Positions 37,276-49,313 of a stretch of 64,000 nt of DNA are shown piece after piece. The notes under the pieces were generated by a model, which saw only the letters and a program-made list of their open reading frames with translations, ran no database searches and was not told where the DNA came from. The stretch comes from Pagrus major (taxonomy: Eukaryota > Chordata > Actinopteri > Spariformes > Sparidae), in the NCBI RefSeq assembly GCF_040436345.1, contig NC_133238.1:10976150-11040149 (forward strand), in the 5' to 3' direction. Positions within the stretch are counted from its first letter, which is position 1. Every line of letters starts with the position of its first letter. The position numbers and the translations under genes were made by a program.

Positions 37276-38559
37276 GTGCAAGACTGTAGCCTACGTTAGA
37301 CCATTTACTTGACCTGAAATAACAAACTTGTGTAGAGGACTGTTAAGTCCTTACAGCTCTTGACCTTTGAGATGCTTATATTAGCCTATACGGTCACTAT
37401 ATGTTTCTAAAAGGTGCTTTTTGCCCCTCAGCACGGTATCATGCTGGTGTGTGTAATCCAGCCATGAGGAGTTAAATCAGCCCTGAGGTGCCTGATGTGT
37501 GATGAGCTCATTGGAGCACCTCCAGCTGTCTGCTAACATTATCTGCCCTCCTGGTTAATACTGGTGGTCAGTTTCCTGGAGGCTGATTCACACATTTAAT
37601 TGTTTTAGCGCTACCTGGCTGGTGTGAGTGCAAATGTGGGTCACAGATACGTTTCACGCAGTTAGCGGAGAGTCCTCTGATGTACGTCGACGATGCAGAT
37701 CAAGAGCTTTCTAAACGAACAACGAGAATGATTTAACACTGACATCCTTCCATCCGTTCTCCCGCCACATCCTCCTATACATCCTATATGTTCACTATTG
37801 TCTCACAGCCCCATGAGATCTGTGTAGGTGGCTCTCAGGCAGGATGGCGATCATCAGAGCGTGTGATAAAGCCAAAGAGACAGCTGACATGAACACATCA
37901 ATACACATTAGGCTTCACACTCTGAACTTGTTTAGCTTCGTTCTTGGATGTGTATGCACCAGTTGAGTCTGCCATAGCATGTGGATATAAGGCCATCTGT
38001 GTTTCTACGAGGAATTGTTTCATCCGCCAGCGGGTTGACAAACAGCAGCACTGTACACCATCAGAGATCAGCTAATACACTACCGTTGGGCGTCGAGTGT
38101 GAAAACCCATCCCCCATCAAACTGTATTAGAGTCACAGGACCGTCGCCTCACGCACTGAGATGCCACCCTCCTCGATATGACAAGGACTATGATCTTCTG
38201 TTGTTTTGAACAGAAACTGAAAGCGCAGGTTAGCGGGGCACTGTGAGCCGTGGCACCGCCGAGCCCCGTCCACACCCTTTGTGCACCACGCAGTCATCGC
38301 AATGCCGGCTCGTGTCATTCAGCCTGAAGGTGTGGTGGAGGGGGTCTTCTCAGCAGAGATTACACTGAAACAATGCTGTATTATTATTCTTGTATTTGGA
38401 TAACTCGAGGGTTTGAATCCAGAAAAATCTTTTAAAAATTAAGTGTTGCAAATATTTGTCGATATTTTGAGATTTCTTCTCCGACTAAACAGGGTAGATA
38501 TCTCAAAGCCTCAGCACATAAAACCAAATCTTTGTTTTTCTCAGTTATTTATCATCTTA

Positions 38560-39060
38560 TGTTAAGTGGAAAAAAAAATCTGATTTTGAGTTTATAATAT
38601 TACAATACAGGACAAAGTCATATTACTTTGACAATAAAGTCAAAGTATTTTGAGCATAACATCGTAGTATTTTGAAAACAAATTCATATGTTTGAAATAA
38701 AGTCAATATTTTGAGAAGGTTGTCTTAAAATTTGGAAAATAAAGCCCAGATTTAAAGTAAGAAAGTAAGCAAAGTCATATTTTTAAAATAAAGAGAATAA
38801 AACATTATATATATTTTTTAAATGAAGTCATATATTAGTCCAATATTTTTGCTTATAAAGTCAAAATATTTTAAGAGTAATGTCATAATATTTTTCAATA
38901 ATGTTGAAATATCACAACTTTAATCTCGAAATATAAAAATGTTATTGTCAAAACATTGCAAGAACAAAGTCATGCTTCTTTGAGAATACGGACGTAATAT
39001 TTTGACAATAAAGTCGTAAATATATTAGAATATAGTCACAATGTTTTAAGTGTAACTTTG
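38560..39060. repeat. Degenerate tandem array of ~22-bp AATATTTTGA/AATAAAGTC modules
   Basis: Variants of AATAAAGTC and ATATTTTGAGAA alternate for about 500 bp, for example GACAATAAAGTCAAAGTATT, GAAATAAAGTCAATATTTTG and GACAATAAAGTCGTAAATAT. Copies are strongly diverged and spaced irregularly at about 20-25 bp. It resembles an AT-rich simple-repeat family known in fish. No coding function is visible. Confidence 0.75.
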
Positions 39061-40419
39061 CAAAAACTAAAAGGTTAAGTTTGAAAAAGAGGTTTTTGCT
39101 GTGAACCAGGGTTGATTATGTAATTTAGGTGTACTGGCCCTTTAACTTACTGTAACAGACTAGTGCTATTCTGAAAGAAAGCCTCAGAGGCTGAAATTAC
39201 AGTTAAGTATGAAGAAAATATGCCATGCCTGTCATATGTGGATAATCACTTCATTAGTATTCAGGCTGTTTTCCTGCATGTAGAGAGCATATAATGCACA
39301 CACAATTTAACCTAAGCTGGTACTCACCAGCCCCCTTTAATACTCACTGAAGTCTATTTTCATTTTTCGGAGCATCAGACATGTCAGCAGTCGGGTATTT
39401 TTACACACTTTCAGAAAGCTTCCCCTGTCGACACATTGCCACACAGCCACTGTAATCCAAACAGACAGTGCTGTGAGAAAGTGGCAAGGTTTTACGTGCC
39501 TTCAGAGATGTCACCCCTCCTCTGGTGCTGGAAAAATGATGAGCACAGACACACACTCACACTCATACTGGCACGGATGCCGTGAGGACGTACATGAGAA
39601 TGGAAGTTTTAGTTATACAAACATTTCTTGCAGGCTAAGCTGACGGCAGAAGAAATCTCATTGGCTGAGATAAATGTCAGTGGGCGGGACTGAAGTTTTT
39701 GCGACTTTAAAGAGATGTTAGATTGAGGCGTGGTTAAAAGGCGAGCGATAACAGACGAGGATATATGAAATCCAGCACGGTTGCTTCAAACTGCAAACAT
39801 ACAGTCTGTTATAAATGATCCTGCTCCTTCTACTGGCTGACCTTCAGAGTTTCATCTTGCTGTAGTAGCTTTTGTAACCAAAGGCTCCTGCTGACCTTCC
39901 AAGACCATGAACACCGGGCTCATTACTGAATGAAAAATGAAGTAATTGAATTCATATTTTCGATTCATATTACGTTGAAAGTTTGCTCTGCGCCATTTAT
40001 GTTCCACACTTAACAAGCTCTGATTTTCCTTTATACTATTGTCATCATAGAGTATGTTTGCTTTCCTGCAGGTTGATGAGCCAATTGACTGTAACAGTGG
40101 CCAACAATCCAACTTATCTTAGCAATCCAGCTAGCAACTAAAGCAGTGTTTATGGAGCACCAGAAAGAGCAATATACAGAACTTAATAACTTCCTCACGT
40201 TTCTTCATGTTGTTATGGACTGCTCCAAGTCCCTCAGTGCTGCCAGTTGTATGGCTTTAGCACACTCTGGTCTGAGCTGTGGTGCATCGAGTAAAAATCG
40301 CTACACATCAAATGACGATCAAATGCGCAATTTCGTGAAAGTCTGTCAAGTGTAGATTCCAGATACTGGATACATATTGCAGGCGTTGGTTCTGCTTGAT
40401 GTTAGTGATGGAAATTGCC

Positions 40420-40421
<2 letters not shown>

Positions 40422-40477
<56 letters not shown>
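40422..40477. repeat. (CA)28 microsatellite
   Basis: An uninterrupted run of 28 CA dinucleotides. Its purity suggests it is young and probably length-variable. Confidence 0.98.
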
Positions 40478-40481
<4 letters not shown>

Positions 40482-41381
40482 ATCAGATTTGAGTTACATC
40501 AGATTCAGACTTTTCCAAGTGAACCTGGTGGAAAAGCAATTGAGAGAGGTGAGTGGTGTTGCTTCAGAGCGAAAGCATGCAGCAGCTCTGAAAGTTTTTA
40601 ATCCCCTACCAGGGAGGTCAGAAATACACGTGCAATCACATTTCTATTTTTAGCTGCTACTTCCATCTTCTCAGGCTGATGAGAGGAGAAACAGTGTTGG
40701 GAATATCACCCGTGTTATTAGAGCACTTTGTGAGCCTGTGCTCTAGGCTTGCATTCATGATATGTAAAGATATGTAAAATGGTATAAATGATCCGGGTGC
40801 AACATGCTTGAGTGGTCTCATATGCAAACTGTGTAGTAATTATCTTCCTCATAATTACAACTTGCCTGTATTTAAATTAAACCTTTGCTGCATAGAGGAG
40901 CTGTTCTCAGGTATGACGTTGGTGTTACTGAGCAAAGTAAAACTGAGCAAACAGTTATCGGAGACCTCAGGGAGGCAGGAAATTAATATCAGAATCTGCC
41001 TTAAACTACCACAAGTCACAACTTGACTAGTTGACTGGTGGTGCAGCTTCACCTCAGGGCCTCCTACACATATACATAATTTTATGCGCACAGTGCAACA
41101 GCAGACACCCACCCACTGCTACCTCATTAGTGACTGCAGCCCCCAGGCTCACAACTGGGGAAAGGCCTAATTGCATAGTTCAGCGGGACTGACATCGCTC
41201 AGAGCATTTTGGAACAGTCTGCGACAAATGAGCATCAGGTGCAAGCACCTACAGTAATATTCTGTTATTTCTGACCCACCCCGTCACAGTTGTAACAGCC
41301 AAGTTAAGCTCGTAGTAAGTCACTGGAACTTTCTGGAGCGCAGAGGGACCAGATGAGCTCACTGGAGTTCCTTAAGAGCAA

Positions 41382-41775
41382 AATTTGGTCAAATAACACG
41401 AATTTGTGCACTTAACAAACAAGCAAGGTAGCAGCTATGCTAAAATACCTTTTCCATCCATCATACCTTCAGAGTTAAGCATTTCACTGTGCCAATTTGG
41501 TCATATAACTGGATAGAATGCACTCAGAGAACAAGCTAGTAAGGTGCTATGCTAAAATAACTTCCCGCCAATCATACCATGAACAACACAATGCAGAGTT
41601 AAGGGATTTGTAAAGCATGAATGTAATGTTACACAAACAGCATTTTACTCTGCTAATTTGTTCATAAAACTGGACATAGTGCACTCAAGAGCCATGCTAG
41701 CTGGGTGCTATGCTAAAATAACTTCCCGCCCAACATACATATCTTCAACAACGCAACAACACAGAGTCATTGCAC
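41382..41775. repeat. Three diverged tandem copies of a 110-160-bp unit
   Basis: Units start near 41382, 41494 and 41655 with AATTTGGTCAAATAAC, AATTTGGTCATATAACTGG and AATTTGTTCATAAAACTGG. The second and third share GGTGCTATGCTAAAATAACT followed by TCCCGCC, and the first has AGCTATGCTAAAATACCTTT. Unit two is longer because of an inserted segment. A GCTAAACATCAGCAC repeat fragment follows at 41.84 kb. Confidence 0.75.
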
Positions 41776-41839
41776 TGCTTCCAGCTAGCTTCAGTGCTGT
41801 CTGACTGAACTCTGTGACATCTAATCATACTAACCCACT

Positions 41840-41990
41840 AAACTAGCGACCAACTTTATACCTGCTAAACATCAGCACACTAGCATGGTCATAGTGAGCA
41901 TGTTAGCATACTGGTGGTACCATTAAGCTGTAAACAGTGGTTTACCTACAGACAGTTTACCAGGGCTGCTATGATAGCTGTAGACTAAGT
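41840..41990 (+). repeat. 3' fragment of the TTAGCATGCTAACA dispersed repeat
   Basis: ACCTGCTAAACATCAGCACA and GTGAGCATGTTAGCATACTG match the 3' part of the long dispersed repeat. The 5' modules with CAGAGGATGAATCC are absent. Confidence 0.6.
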
Positions 41991-43341
41991 CAACATGGCA
42001 GCATTTTAGCAATATTAATAATCTGGAAAGTTTTATTTGGCTTCTGTTGAAGAACATTAAATAAAATATTATCTCTGCAGTGGTTTATTGCACTTGCTTG
42101 AGCCTCTGTGGTACTTCTTGAGATATCACCATAAAATTTACTGTCCTCCGCACTTGCACCTGGTGCTTATTTGTTCAAATGAATTCCAAAATGCTCTGAG
42201 CGTTGTCAGTAGCGCTGAACTGTTCAATTATTTCCCATGTGCAAGCCTGGAGTTTACAGCCACTAATGAGGCAGCACTGTGCAAGAGCTGTTATTCCGTA
42301 TTCATAGAATTATGTATGTATGTTTCAGGAGGGGCTGTTCATGCATTTTGCATCACTGCCCAGTGTGACTATGTTCACAAAGTTAGGTCATTTAGGGAAG
42401 AGACCACATGTAAAAACTGGGTTTATTATAAGATTAACCTCATCAATAAAATCAAGATCCCTCCCTGGGGAGCTACAGATGGGGCCTTGACACCGATGGT
42501 AGGGCTGCAGTAGGCCTCGAGGACTGACAATGACAGCAGAGATGTAACAAGTAAGCTTGTTTAAATGACCTTGACAGAAAAACCACAATACATAACTAGC
42601 TGAATAATAATTGAGTGCCGAAGACCTGGAGGAGATGAGAAAATTAACATAATAATTGTCTCCCCGTTGAACTTAAGCTAAAAACGTCTTTATTTTGTGA
42701 CGGTTATTTCCACTTTATGATTACTGGATATTCTCTCATAATATAACTTTAAGTTCACTAAGTGTCGTCTCATTATTTTGGGAGGATCACAGGCATTTTC
42801 TTTATCCTGCTAAAACTGGAGGTGGGTGGGAAGTACTGTCAGCTCCCAGTAGTCTGTGGAAACCAACTTGTCCAAACATACTCTCAAAGCTGTTTTCTGG
42901 CAAATGAAACACACCAATATGATGAATAGTTTGCCCAATTTTCCTATTCTATCATCAAGCTATACGCAAAAAAAGTACTAATCCCCTAAATATGCATGTC
43001 TAAAGTCAAATCCAAATCATAACTCAAGTGAAAAATACATCACACAACCAAAACCATAACGAGAAGCACAGATCTTTGGAAAAAAAAAAATAAGGACTGT
43101 GTTTTTCTTTGTTCAGTCGACTGGGAAAGCGTCCACCGTGGTGTTAGCAGGCAGTTGGTGTCCAGATGGTGAAGCCTCTGCAGACAGTAGCAGGATCTGA
43201 TCACTAATGTATGTGTTAACCTGTCTGGCTGTTGATTAAGGATGTTGTCGGATGGATGAGTGTGACTGCTTTGTGGAAAATAGACTCCTTGCAACGATCA
43301 TAAATCAAAATACATTTACAATTTATTCTTGTTTTTAGATA

Positions 43342-43890
43342 TTAAAGAGACAGTTTGAAATGGTTTGGAAAGACACCTTTCTTGAGATTTGGATAATGAG
43401 ATTGACACCACTCTCATGTGCGTCAATGAAGTAACAGCCAGTTGGTTAGCTTAGCTTAGCATAAAGACTGGAAGCTTTGTCTTAAAGTGGTCAAGTATGC
43501 CTACTAGAACACTTTAAAGCATATAACATTACCACATCTTATTTGTTTCTTGAAGTCCTCTCATCACCATGAGCTTGTGAAGCAACCAGCAAAGTCACTG
43601 CTCTCAGCCAAGAAGTAGTCCCACGTTTAACCGCTGTAATCCTGCAACTTGTTGCTTTTACTTTGTTTTTGTTTTTGTAGTGATTAAACAAACAAGCTAA
43701 AATGTGTTAATTAGTGAGTTTAAGAGTTGCTTGTTGGCTGATTTTCTGCTTTCAGTCTTAATGCTATGCTAAGCTAAGCTAACCAGCTACTGGCTACAGC
43801 TTCATACTGACCATTCCAGATAAATGTGGTACCCAGTTTCTACATCAAATGCTTCAAAGCCTCCATATCTTAAAGGATAATGACACATTT
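43342..43890 (+). repeat. Dispersed fish repeat with GCTTAGCTTAGCATAAAGAC
   Basis: The segment starts TTAAAGAGACAGTTTGAAAT. It includes GATTGACACCACTCTCATGT and TTAGCTTAGCTTAGCATAAA, and later AAGCTAAGCTAACCAGCTAC. This is the most complete copy here of the family also seen at 0.78, 31.7 and 44.7 kb. The left and right GCTTAGCTTAGC / GCTAAGCTAAGC words are mutually inverted, so the element can fold on itself. Confidence 0.65.
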
Positions 43891-44734
43891 CTATATTTGA
43901 TTATATTTTCTTGTAATTAACACTCACTGTCCTGAGGCGTTATTGGTTTACAGCTGCAAACATGTCGATAAGCGATTGTAATTGAAATGTAAATGTCAGT
44001 CCCATAAGTTTAAATTAGTGGCAAAGAACAAAACAAGGGCTGATATCGAGGACCAGAGCGCAGCCTGGAGATATACAGAGGATTTAAAGCCTAACACAAG
44101 AGGACCAGGGTTTCAAATCCAGCAGGAGCAAGTATGGATACACAGTCAGGTGAAGGTGGTGATTAGTCTCTCTGCAGTCCTAATAGGTCTGTCGTCCGTG
44201 CACGCTGAGGAAATGGGAAATAGAGCTTTAATGGCTGTCAGTTAATCATTAGTTAAGGAGTGAGCGTGGTTAATAGTGTGCTGACACAGGCAGGTACCTC
44301 AGATTGTGTGAGATGGAAAATATGGTTTTCGACACTGGATGAAATGGCAACAGAAAAGTGCTGATTCCAGACAAGATCCGGTGCGGCCCGACATAAAAAA
44401 GCAATAAAAAAAATACAGACCTCGACTGACTCACCGCTTCGTCTGGAGGTCTCAAGGCTTCGCTGCACTTAGGAATTCAACTTGCAAAAGCAGTCACTGC
44501 TGTCCAGGGAAGAGTGTCTCACAGAAACAATTAGAGCCTGAGACTGGCCTGTTATTTTACACTGAGTAACTGTAAGTCCATGCTGACCACAGACAGATAA
44601 ACACAGTGAAAAATACATCATGCATTTGATCTTTGGAGCCATTTCAATTCCAATTAGTGTCTTGTCTTGTCGCTGTCTTGCCGAGAGTAAGAAGAGAAGA
44701 TTTATACTATTCTAGTGCCATTATATTAATTAAG

Positions 44735-44940
44735 TTACAGCCAGCAGCCGGTTAACTTAGCTTAGCTTAGCATGAAGACGCATAAAGCCAAAGTCTTGTG
44801 GTCCTGTTAGCATGTAACTACAGTTAAAACCCACAAGTAGTGAGCTTTACAGGTGCTGTAAGCTAGCAAATTAATATTCAATTCCTGGCTATGTTATATT
44901 CTATTTCTGCCTCTAAATCCTACACACTGGACCTTTAAAT
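44735..44940 (-). repeat. Two adjoining repeat fragments
   Basis: The left part (to about 44830) has AACTTAGCTTAGCTTAGCAT from the GCTTAGC family. The right part (about 44870-44940) ends CCTACACACTGGACCTTTAA and is the reverse complement of the start of the repeat at 0.5 kb. Their contact suggests nested insertion. Confidence 0.5.
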
Positions 44941-45439
44941 ATCTTTGAAAATGGACTGTTGGTTGGACAAAACAAGCACTTTGAAGATATCAACTTGGAC
45001 CCAGAAACCTGTGATTTAGAGTTTCATTATTTTCTGATGTTATTGTTAAACTAATTTATTTTAAATGGAACTGACAGGATAACTGATAATAAAATAAATC
45101 ATGAGGTGCCACTTTAATGTCTGGATCTGCATGTTATCTCACTATATAAAGGTGGGCGATTGAATTTCCACCAGAGTCGACTCGTCTCGATTCGGCCATT
45201 TCTTCGCTGCTCTTCACCTCCAAACAACAATACCGAGGAGAGACCCCAGGGTGAAGAATTCATTTGGGAGCTACTTTCAGATTCTGGTGCATATCGGTGT
45301 GTGTGTGTGTGTTTGTGTGTCTGTGTCTGCACATCCCACAGGGGCTCCATCTAGGGTGGATGCTGTGTTGCTGTTACAAATGATCCTTTGGCAGACTCAC
45401 TGACAGCCAGGCTCTGTGCCGCTCCACATGCCTCATCAC

Positions 45440-45447
45440 CACACACA

Positions 45448-45483
<36 letters not shown>
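45440..45483. repeat. CA microsatellite, about 22 units with one interruption
   Basis: CA repeats with a single CATA interruption near 45452. A complementary TG stretch lies at about 45.30-45.32 kb. Confidence 0.95.
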
Positions 45484-45485
<2 letters not shown>

Positions 45486-45902
45486 CACGCGTCACGTTGC
45501 TGCAGCGGGCCCACGGTGAGTGAAGCATGTTGGTCCCAGGGCAAACTCCCACTGCATATCCTGTCAGCTCAGAAAAAGTGTCAATCAGCTTGTCCAAGTC
45601 AGCTAAAGAGATGTGTCTACGTTAGCAAAATGTACTTTTACTCGCTGTCCTTGTCCTTCGCGACATCTGACAGCAAATAACACTACTCTTGCCAAGACAA
45701 TTCCTCTATTCTAGTCTCTAAACTTTATTGATCAAGGCAGAGGGTTTTTGCTGAGTATGTGTAGCTTTCCTCCACAGTTGCCCACCTGGGATCTGGCCAC
45801 TACAAACACACTCAGCCTTTGATTCTGGACATTATTTAGAGGTTGGCTATGGTAAAGTTCAACAGAATTAAGGGAGCTCTGGAAACTTTAGTGAAAGTGC
45901 TT

Positions 45903-46227
45903 TTAAAGGTGCACTATGTAGTTTTGGGGAAGAAGGGAAAGATATTCGGTGATATAATATTTGCAAAATTTTGGGTCATTCATGTGTCTTTTAGTCGTAA
46001 AGTAAACAAACTGGCATCACAATTTCATACCGTTTTACTTTGTTTATATGTGGCGGACCCTGCCACCTTTCTAGCTTCAAAGAGTCGTCTGTGGACCTTA
46101 TTTTCCTCTGAGAACAGCTTGTTTATTCACTTTAGGAAAAAATAAATATTTCTGAGTTTGTATTATGACCTCATTGATATTACAGAGTTTGAATTTCTTC
46201 TCCAAAAACTCCATAGTGCCCCTTGAA
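45903..46227 (+). mobile_element. MITE-like element, AGGTGCACTATGTAGTTTTGG type, copy 1
   Basis: The left end TTAAAGGTGCACTATGTAGT and the right end ACTCCATAGTGCCCCTTGAA are imperfect inverted repeats. The interior includes CATACCGTTTTACTTTGTTT and ACCCTGCCACCTTTCTAGCT. Copies at 58074-58280 and 59526-59879 share these words, the former partly in reverse. Length is 325 bp, and its open frames are not conserved between copies. It ends about 630 bp before the probable mmadhc first exon. Confidence 0.8.
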
Positions 46228-46860
46228 TGCACCTTCCCTGCCCCGAATGTCATAATCGAGAAGACATTGACGTGTTTAGTGCTTTTATTTTGGAGTAAAT
46301 CTACATTTGTATGATCCACCTGTCTACGCTAAGACGCGGCACTATTATCATCACGCCGGAGCCCAAAAATACCAACAAAAGTAGGTTGTTTCACCCCTGA
46401 GGCAGCAAGTTCACGGGGAACACATTTTATGTGTCGTCTCCTTCCTTTTTTTGCCTGAGCCGCATGGTGTGTTGGTTTGCGAAGGAAGCTGGAGAACAGA
46501 TACCAATATGGCAACAATTGGACAGGATGAAAACTATGAATATTAAGCAAACAGTCAGAAATACCAGCTAACATACAGCTACTTAAAGGGCCACATTGTA
46601 AGGCTGACACAAGCTGTAGTGCTGCTCCAGTCAAGTCCAGGGTCCTGTTAGCTGTTAGTTTGCTGCCATCTTGTGGTGAGATGCGGAATTACAACGCCTG
46701 TAACGTCTAAGTCTGTGATATTATATTTTAAAAATGTCTTTAAAAAACACAGTTTCAGACAGAGAATAGTGATATTTTGAAGCAGTCATTTCTACTTATA
46801 TTACACTGAAAATACCATTATGTCACGTAACTGTTACGCAAAAACCGCGCAGGTGTATTT

Positions 46861-46925
46861 TGTCCCTCGTCACTTCCCGTCGTTGTTTTGCGATCAAGCG
46901 TAATAGAGGACGTGCAACTTCACAG
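46861..46925 (+). promoter_or_regulatory. mmadhc: Probable mmadhc core promoter and non-coding first exon
   Basis: A short CpG-bearing stretch with an ETS-like CACTTCCCG word ends at CTTCACAG|GTAGGA, a good splice donor at 46926. The next acceptor (CCAACAG, 47431) leads to the exon with the start codon, so a small untranslated first exon here gives a sensible gene structure. The transcription start itself cannot be seen, and there is no TATA box, as is usual for housekeeping genes. Confidence 0.5.
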
Positions 46926-47464
46926 GTAGGAACAGCGTGTACTTTTCATAATGTAATCTCTTTTATCAGCTTTTTATTTGCACTATTTTACTCAGAATAT
47001 TAAGACGTTCGTTGTCGACGCTGTCAGGTGTTGTGTGCGAGGTGTTCTCACGTTAGGAGGTTCACAGTCCTGTCCGAAAAGAGAAAGTGTCAATATCAGC
47101 TGACTGGGCTAACCTTAGCAGCTAGCTAGTTGACCTCGCTAGCTGTTTTGTTTGGGTTGAAGCCGTCACATTTAGTGATCATTTGTATCTGTTACAAGAT
47201 AACTGCTGTTATTAACTTACGTCCAAAGCAAGTGTATTAATAGACTCTACTTTGCTGCTTGTGCTGCCCCGTGAAACATATTTGCAACCGTTGCATCATG
47301 TCTGCTAACTTATGCTAATGCTAACTAATTCTGGCTAGCAAACTAGAGTGAGCTAACGGACTTTTTTAACTTTAAAACACATTTTTGGGACATCTACTGT
47401 TACACCAATTGTTGATGTTTTTGTCCAACAGGTTAAAATCTAAAGCAGACGGAGACGAACCACA

Positions 47465-47753
47465 ATGTCCAGCAGTGTAAGTGACATAACAACAACTCTC
47501 CTGTAGTGACGTGAGCTCGCTGTACTTGCACTTTTGTTTTTCTTGTATGAAGGGACGTGTCAACCAAACTTCATTTAAAAATCAGGCAATTTTACAGTAG
47601 GGCTGCAACTCACAGTTATGTTAGTATCGATTGATTTGTCGATCCGTTTCTGGATTAATCTTTTAGATTTTACTTATTTGGTGTGTAAAATGTTAGAACA
47701 TGGTGAAAATGTTGATCAGTGTGTCCCAAAGCCCAAGGTTATGTCCTTAAGTG

Positions 47754-47820
<67 letters not shown>

Positions 47821-49279
47821 ATATTCAGATTGATGTCACAGAGGAGTCAAGAAATCAGAAAACATTCACATTTAAGAAGCTGGAGTCTGGAACCTAATTA
47901 AATTAAATTATTAAATCATTAAATTCCCAGTGAAGTGTACTATAACAGTGCACGGATGTCATTTTAGATGAGACAAGTTCATTGTTCAACTGTAAGATGT
48001 CCTTCCTCCGTTACCTATATTTGTCGCAATTGTTGATACCAACATTTGAGGGGTCATTGCAATAAAAGCATGTATATCGGCTGATATGTCAGAATTTTAT
48101 AGTCCCTAATATCGGTATCAGCCCCCAAAATAAAGTTTTGGTTAGGCTTTACACATTTTTACTTTTAAAAATCTTCCTTGATTTAATCCCCGCTTGTAGT
48201 GAGCTGGATGAATCAGTTTTAACTCCTGATTCTTTTGTTAAATTAATCAAAAACCAAACTCCCAGAAGGTAACTTGTGTAACAATTGATATGCATGTTTT
48301 TGCCTCTGTAGGTGCTGTGTGGTCGAGGCAGGCTGGTCCTCTCTCAGGCCGCCGGCTATCAAGCCTTAGCTGCTCTCCGTGTGGGCAGAACCAGAACTTT
48401 CTCTGCTGCGAGCTCAGATGAGCCTTACATAGCTGCATCACCCGCAGACTCAGGTGAGTCAACTAGGAAATGAGTCAGTCACCAGTTACTGGAAATTGTC
48501 CCTGAAGTGAACTGAAGAAAGCTTTTGACAAAATTTTTAGTTTGTTGTGTTTTTTGACTTTTTTGCTACCCTGGTGTTCCAGGCGTGGCTTTCATTAGCT
48601 GAACAAACAACCTGGGGGGAGGATACAGGCAAACAAAACATAACGACGCAAACACACTCGTATACATATTTGTTCTGTCTCTTCCAGGCCCCAGGACTGT
48701 GTGGCCTGATGAGAACATGGGACCATTCGGACCTCAGGACCAGCGCTTTCAGTTACCGGGTAACGTTGGCTTTGACTGCCACCTGGAGGGCGTGGAGGAC
48801 CAAAAGAAGACCCCAGTCCACAGGACGGTGCCTGATGTACTGACGGCCCCAAGCAGCTCAGAGAGACAGCAGTTCATCCTAGCGCAGTTTGTTAATGAGT
48901 TCCACGTAAGTTCTTGAATAGTTTTTATAGCTACCTTTCAGAATGCTGCAGCTATTTATTTCTATTTATTTGTTAATTTGAGGGGTTTAGCAACCTGGGG
49001 GTCCAAATAATTTCCAAAGAAATGCATATTATCAGTCAGAATAAATGATTTCAGAGCTGTTTTGTTAATGTTTGCGTGTGTTTGTTCTTCAGAGTAAACT
49101 GGGTCCTATATCCACGAGAGTCAACAAAGCCGAGCAGTACTTTAATCAGACAGGAACAGACTGCTCAGTAAATTCCTGCCCTGAGCTGTTAAAGAAAGGT
49201 AAGGAAGGTTATCTGGTGTTAACTCACTTGAGCAAAATCATTTATAAAGTTGTGTCATCTGTTAAAAGCCTTCAGTAAC

Positions 49280-49313
<34 letters not shown>

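Larger units (their letters stand above)
27241..46860. other. Gene-free stretch between the minisatellite and mmadhc
   Basis: No gene is supported. Named repeats at 28.4, 29.4, 31.7, 34.1, 35.6, 36.7, 37.0, 38.6, 40.4, 41.4, 41.8, 43.3, 44.7, 45.4 and 45.9 kb are listed separately. The remainder is unique AT-rich sequence. The longest open frames (36.29-36.61 and 42.09-42.51 kb) show no family motif or splice structure. A block with TAAT and ATGCAT words at 29.92-30.19 kb, clear of recognised repeats, is a candidate regulatory element. Confidence 0.55.

Noticed and set aside
38405..38425. GGGTTTGAATCCAG, resembling a tRNA B box
   Set aside because: No A box or cloverleaf could be folded upstream, so it is not a tRNA gene.
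42088..42513. A 141-codon open frame on the plus strand
   Set aside because: Composition and codon use look intergenic, no motif is seen, and no exon chain can be built.
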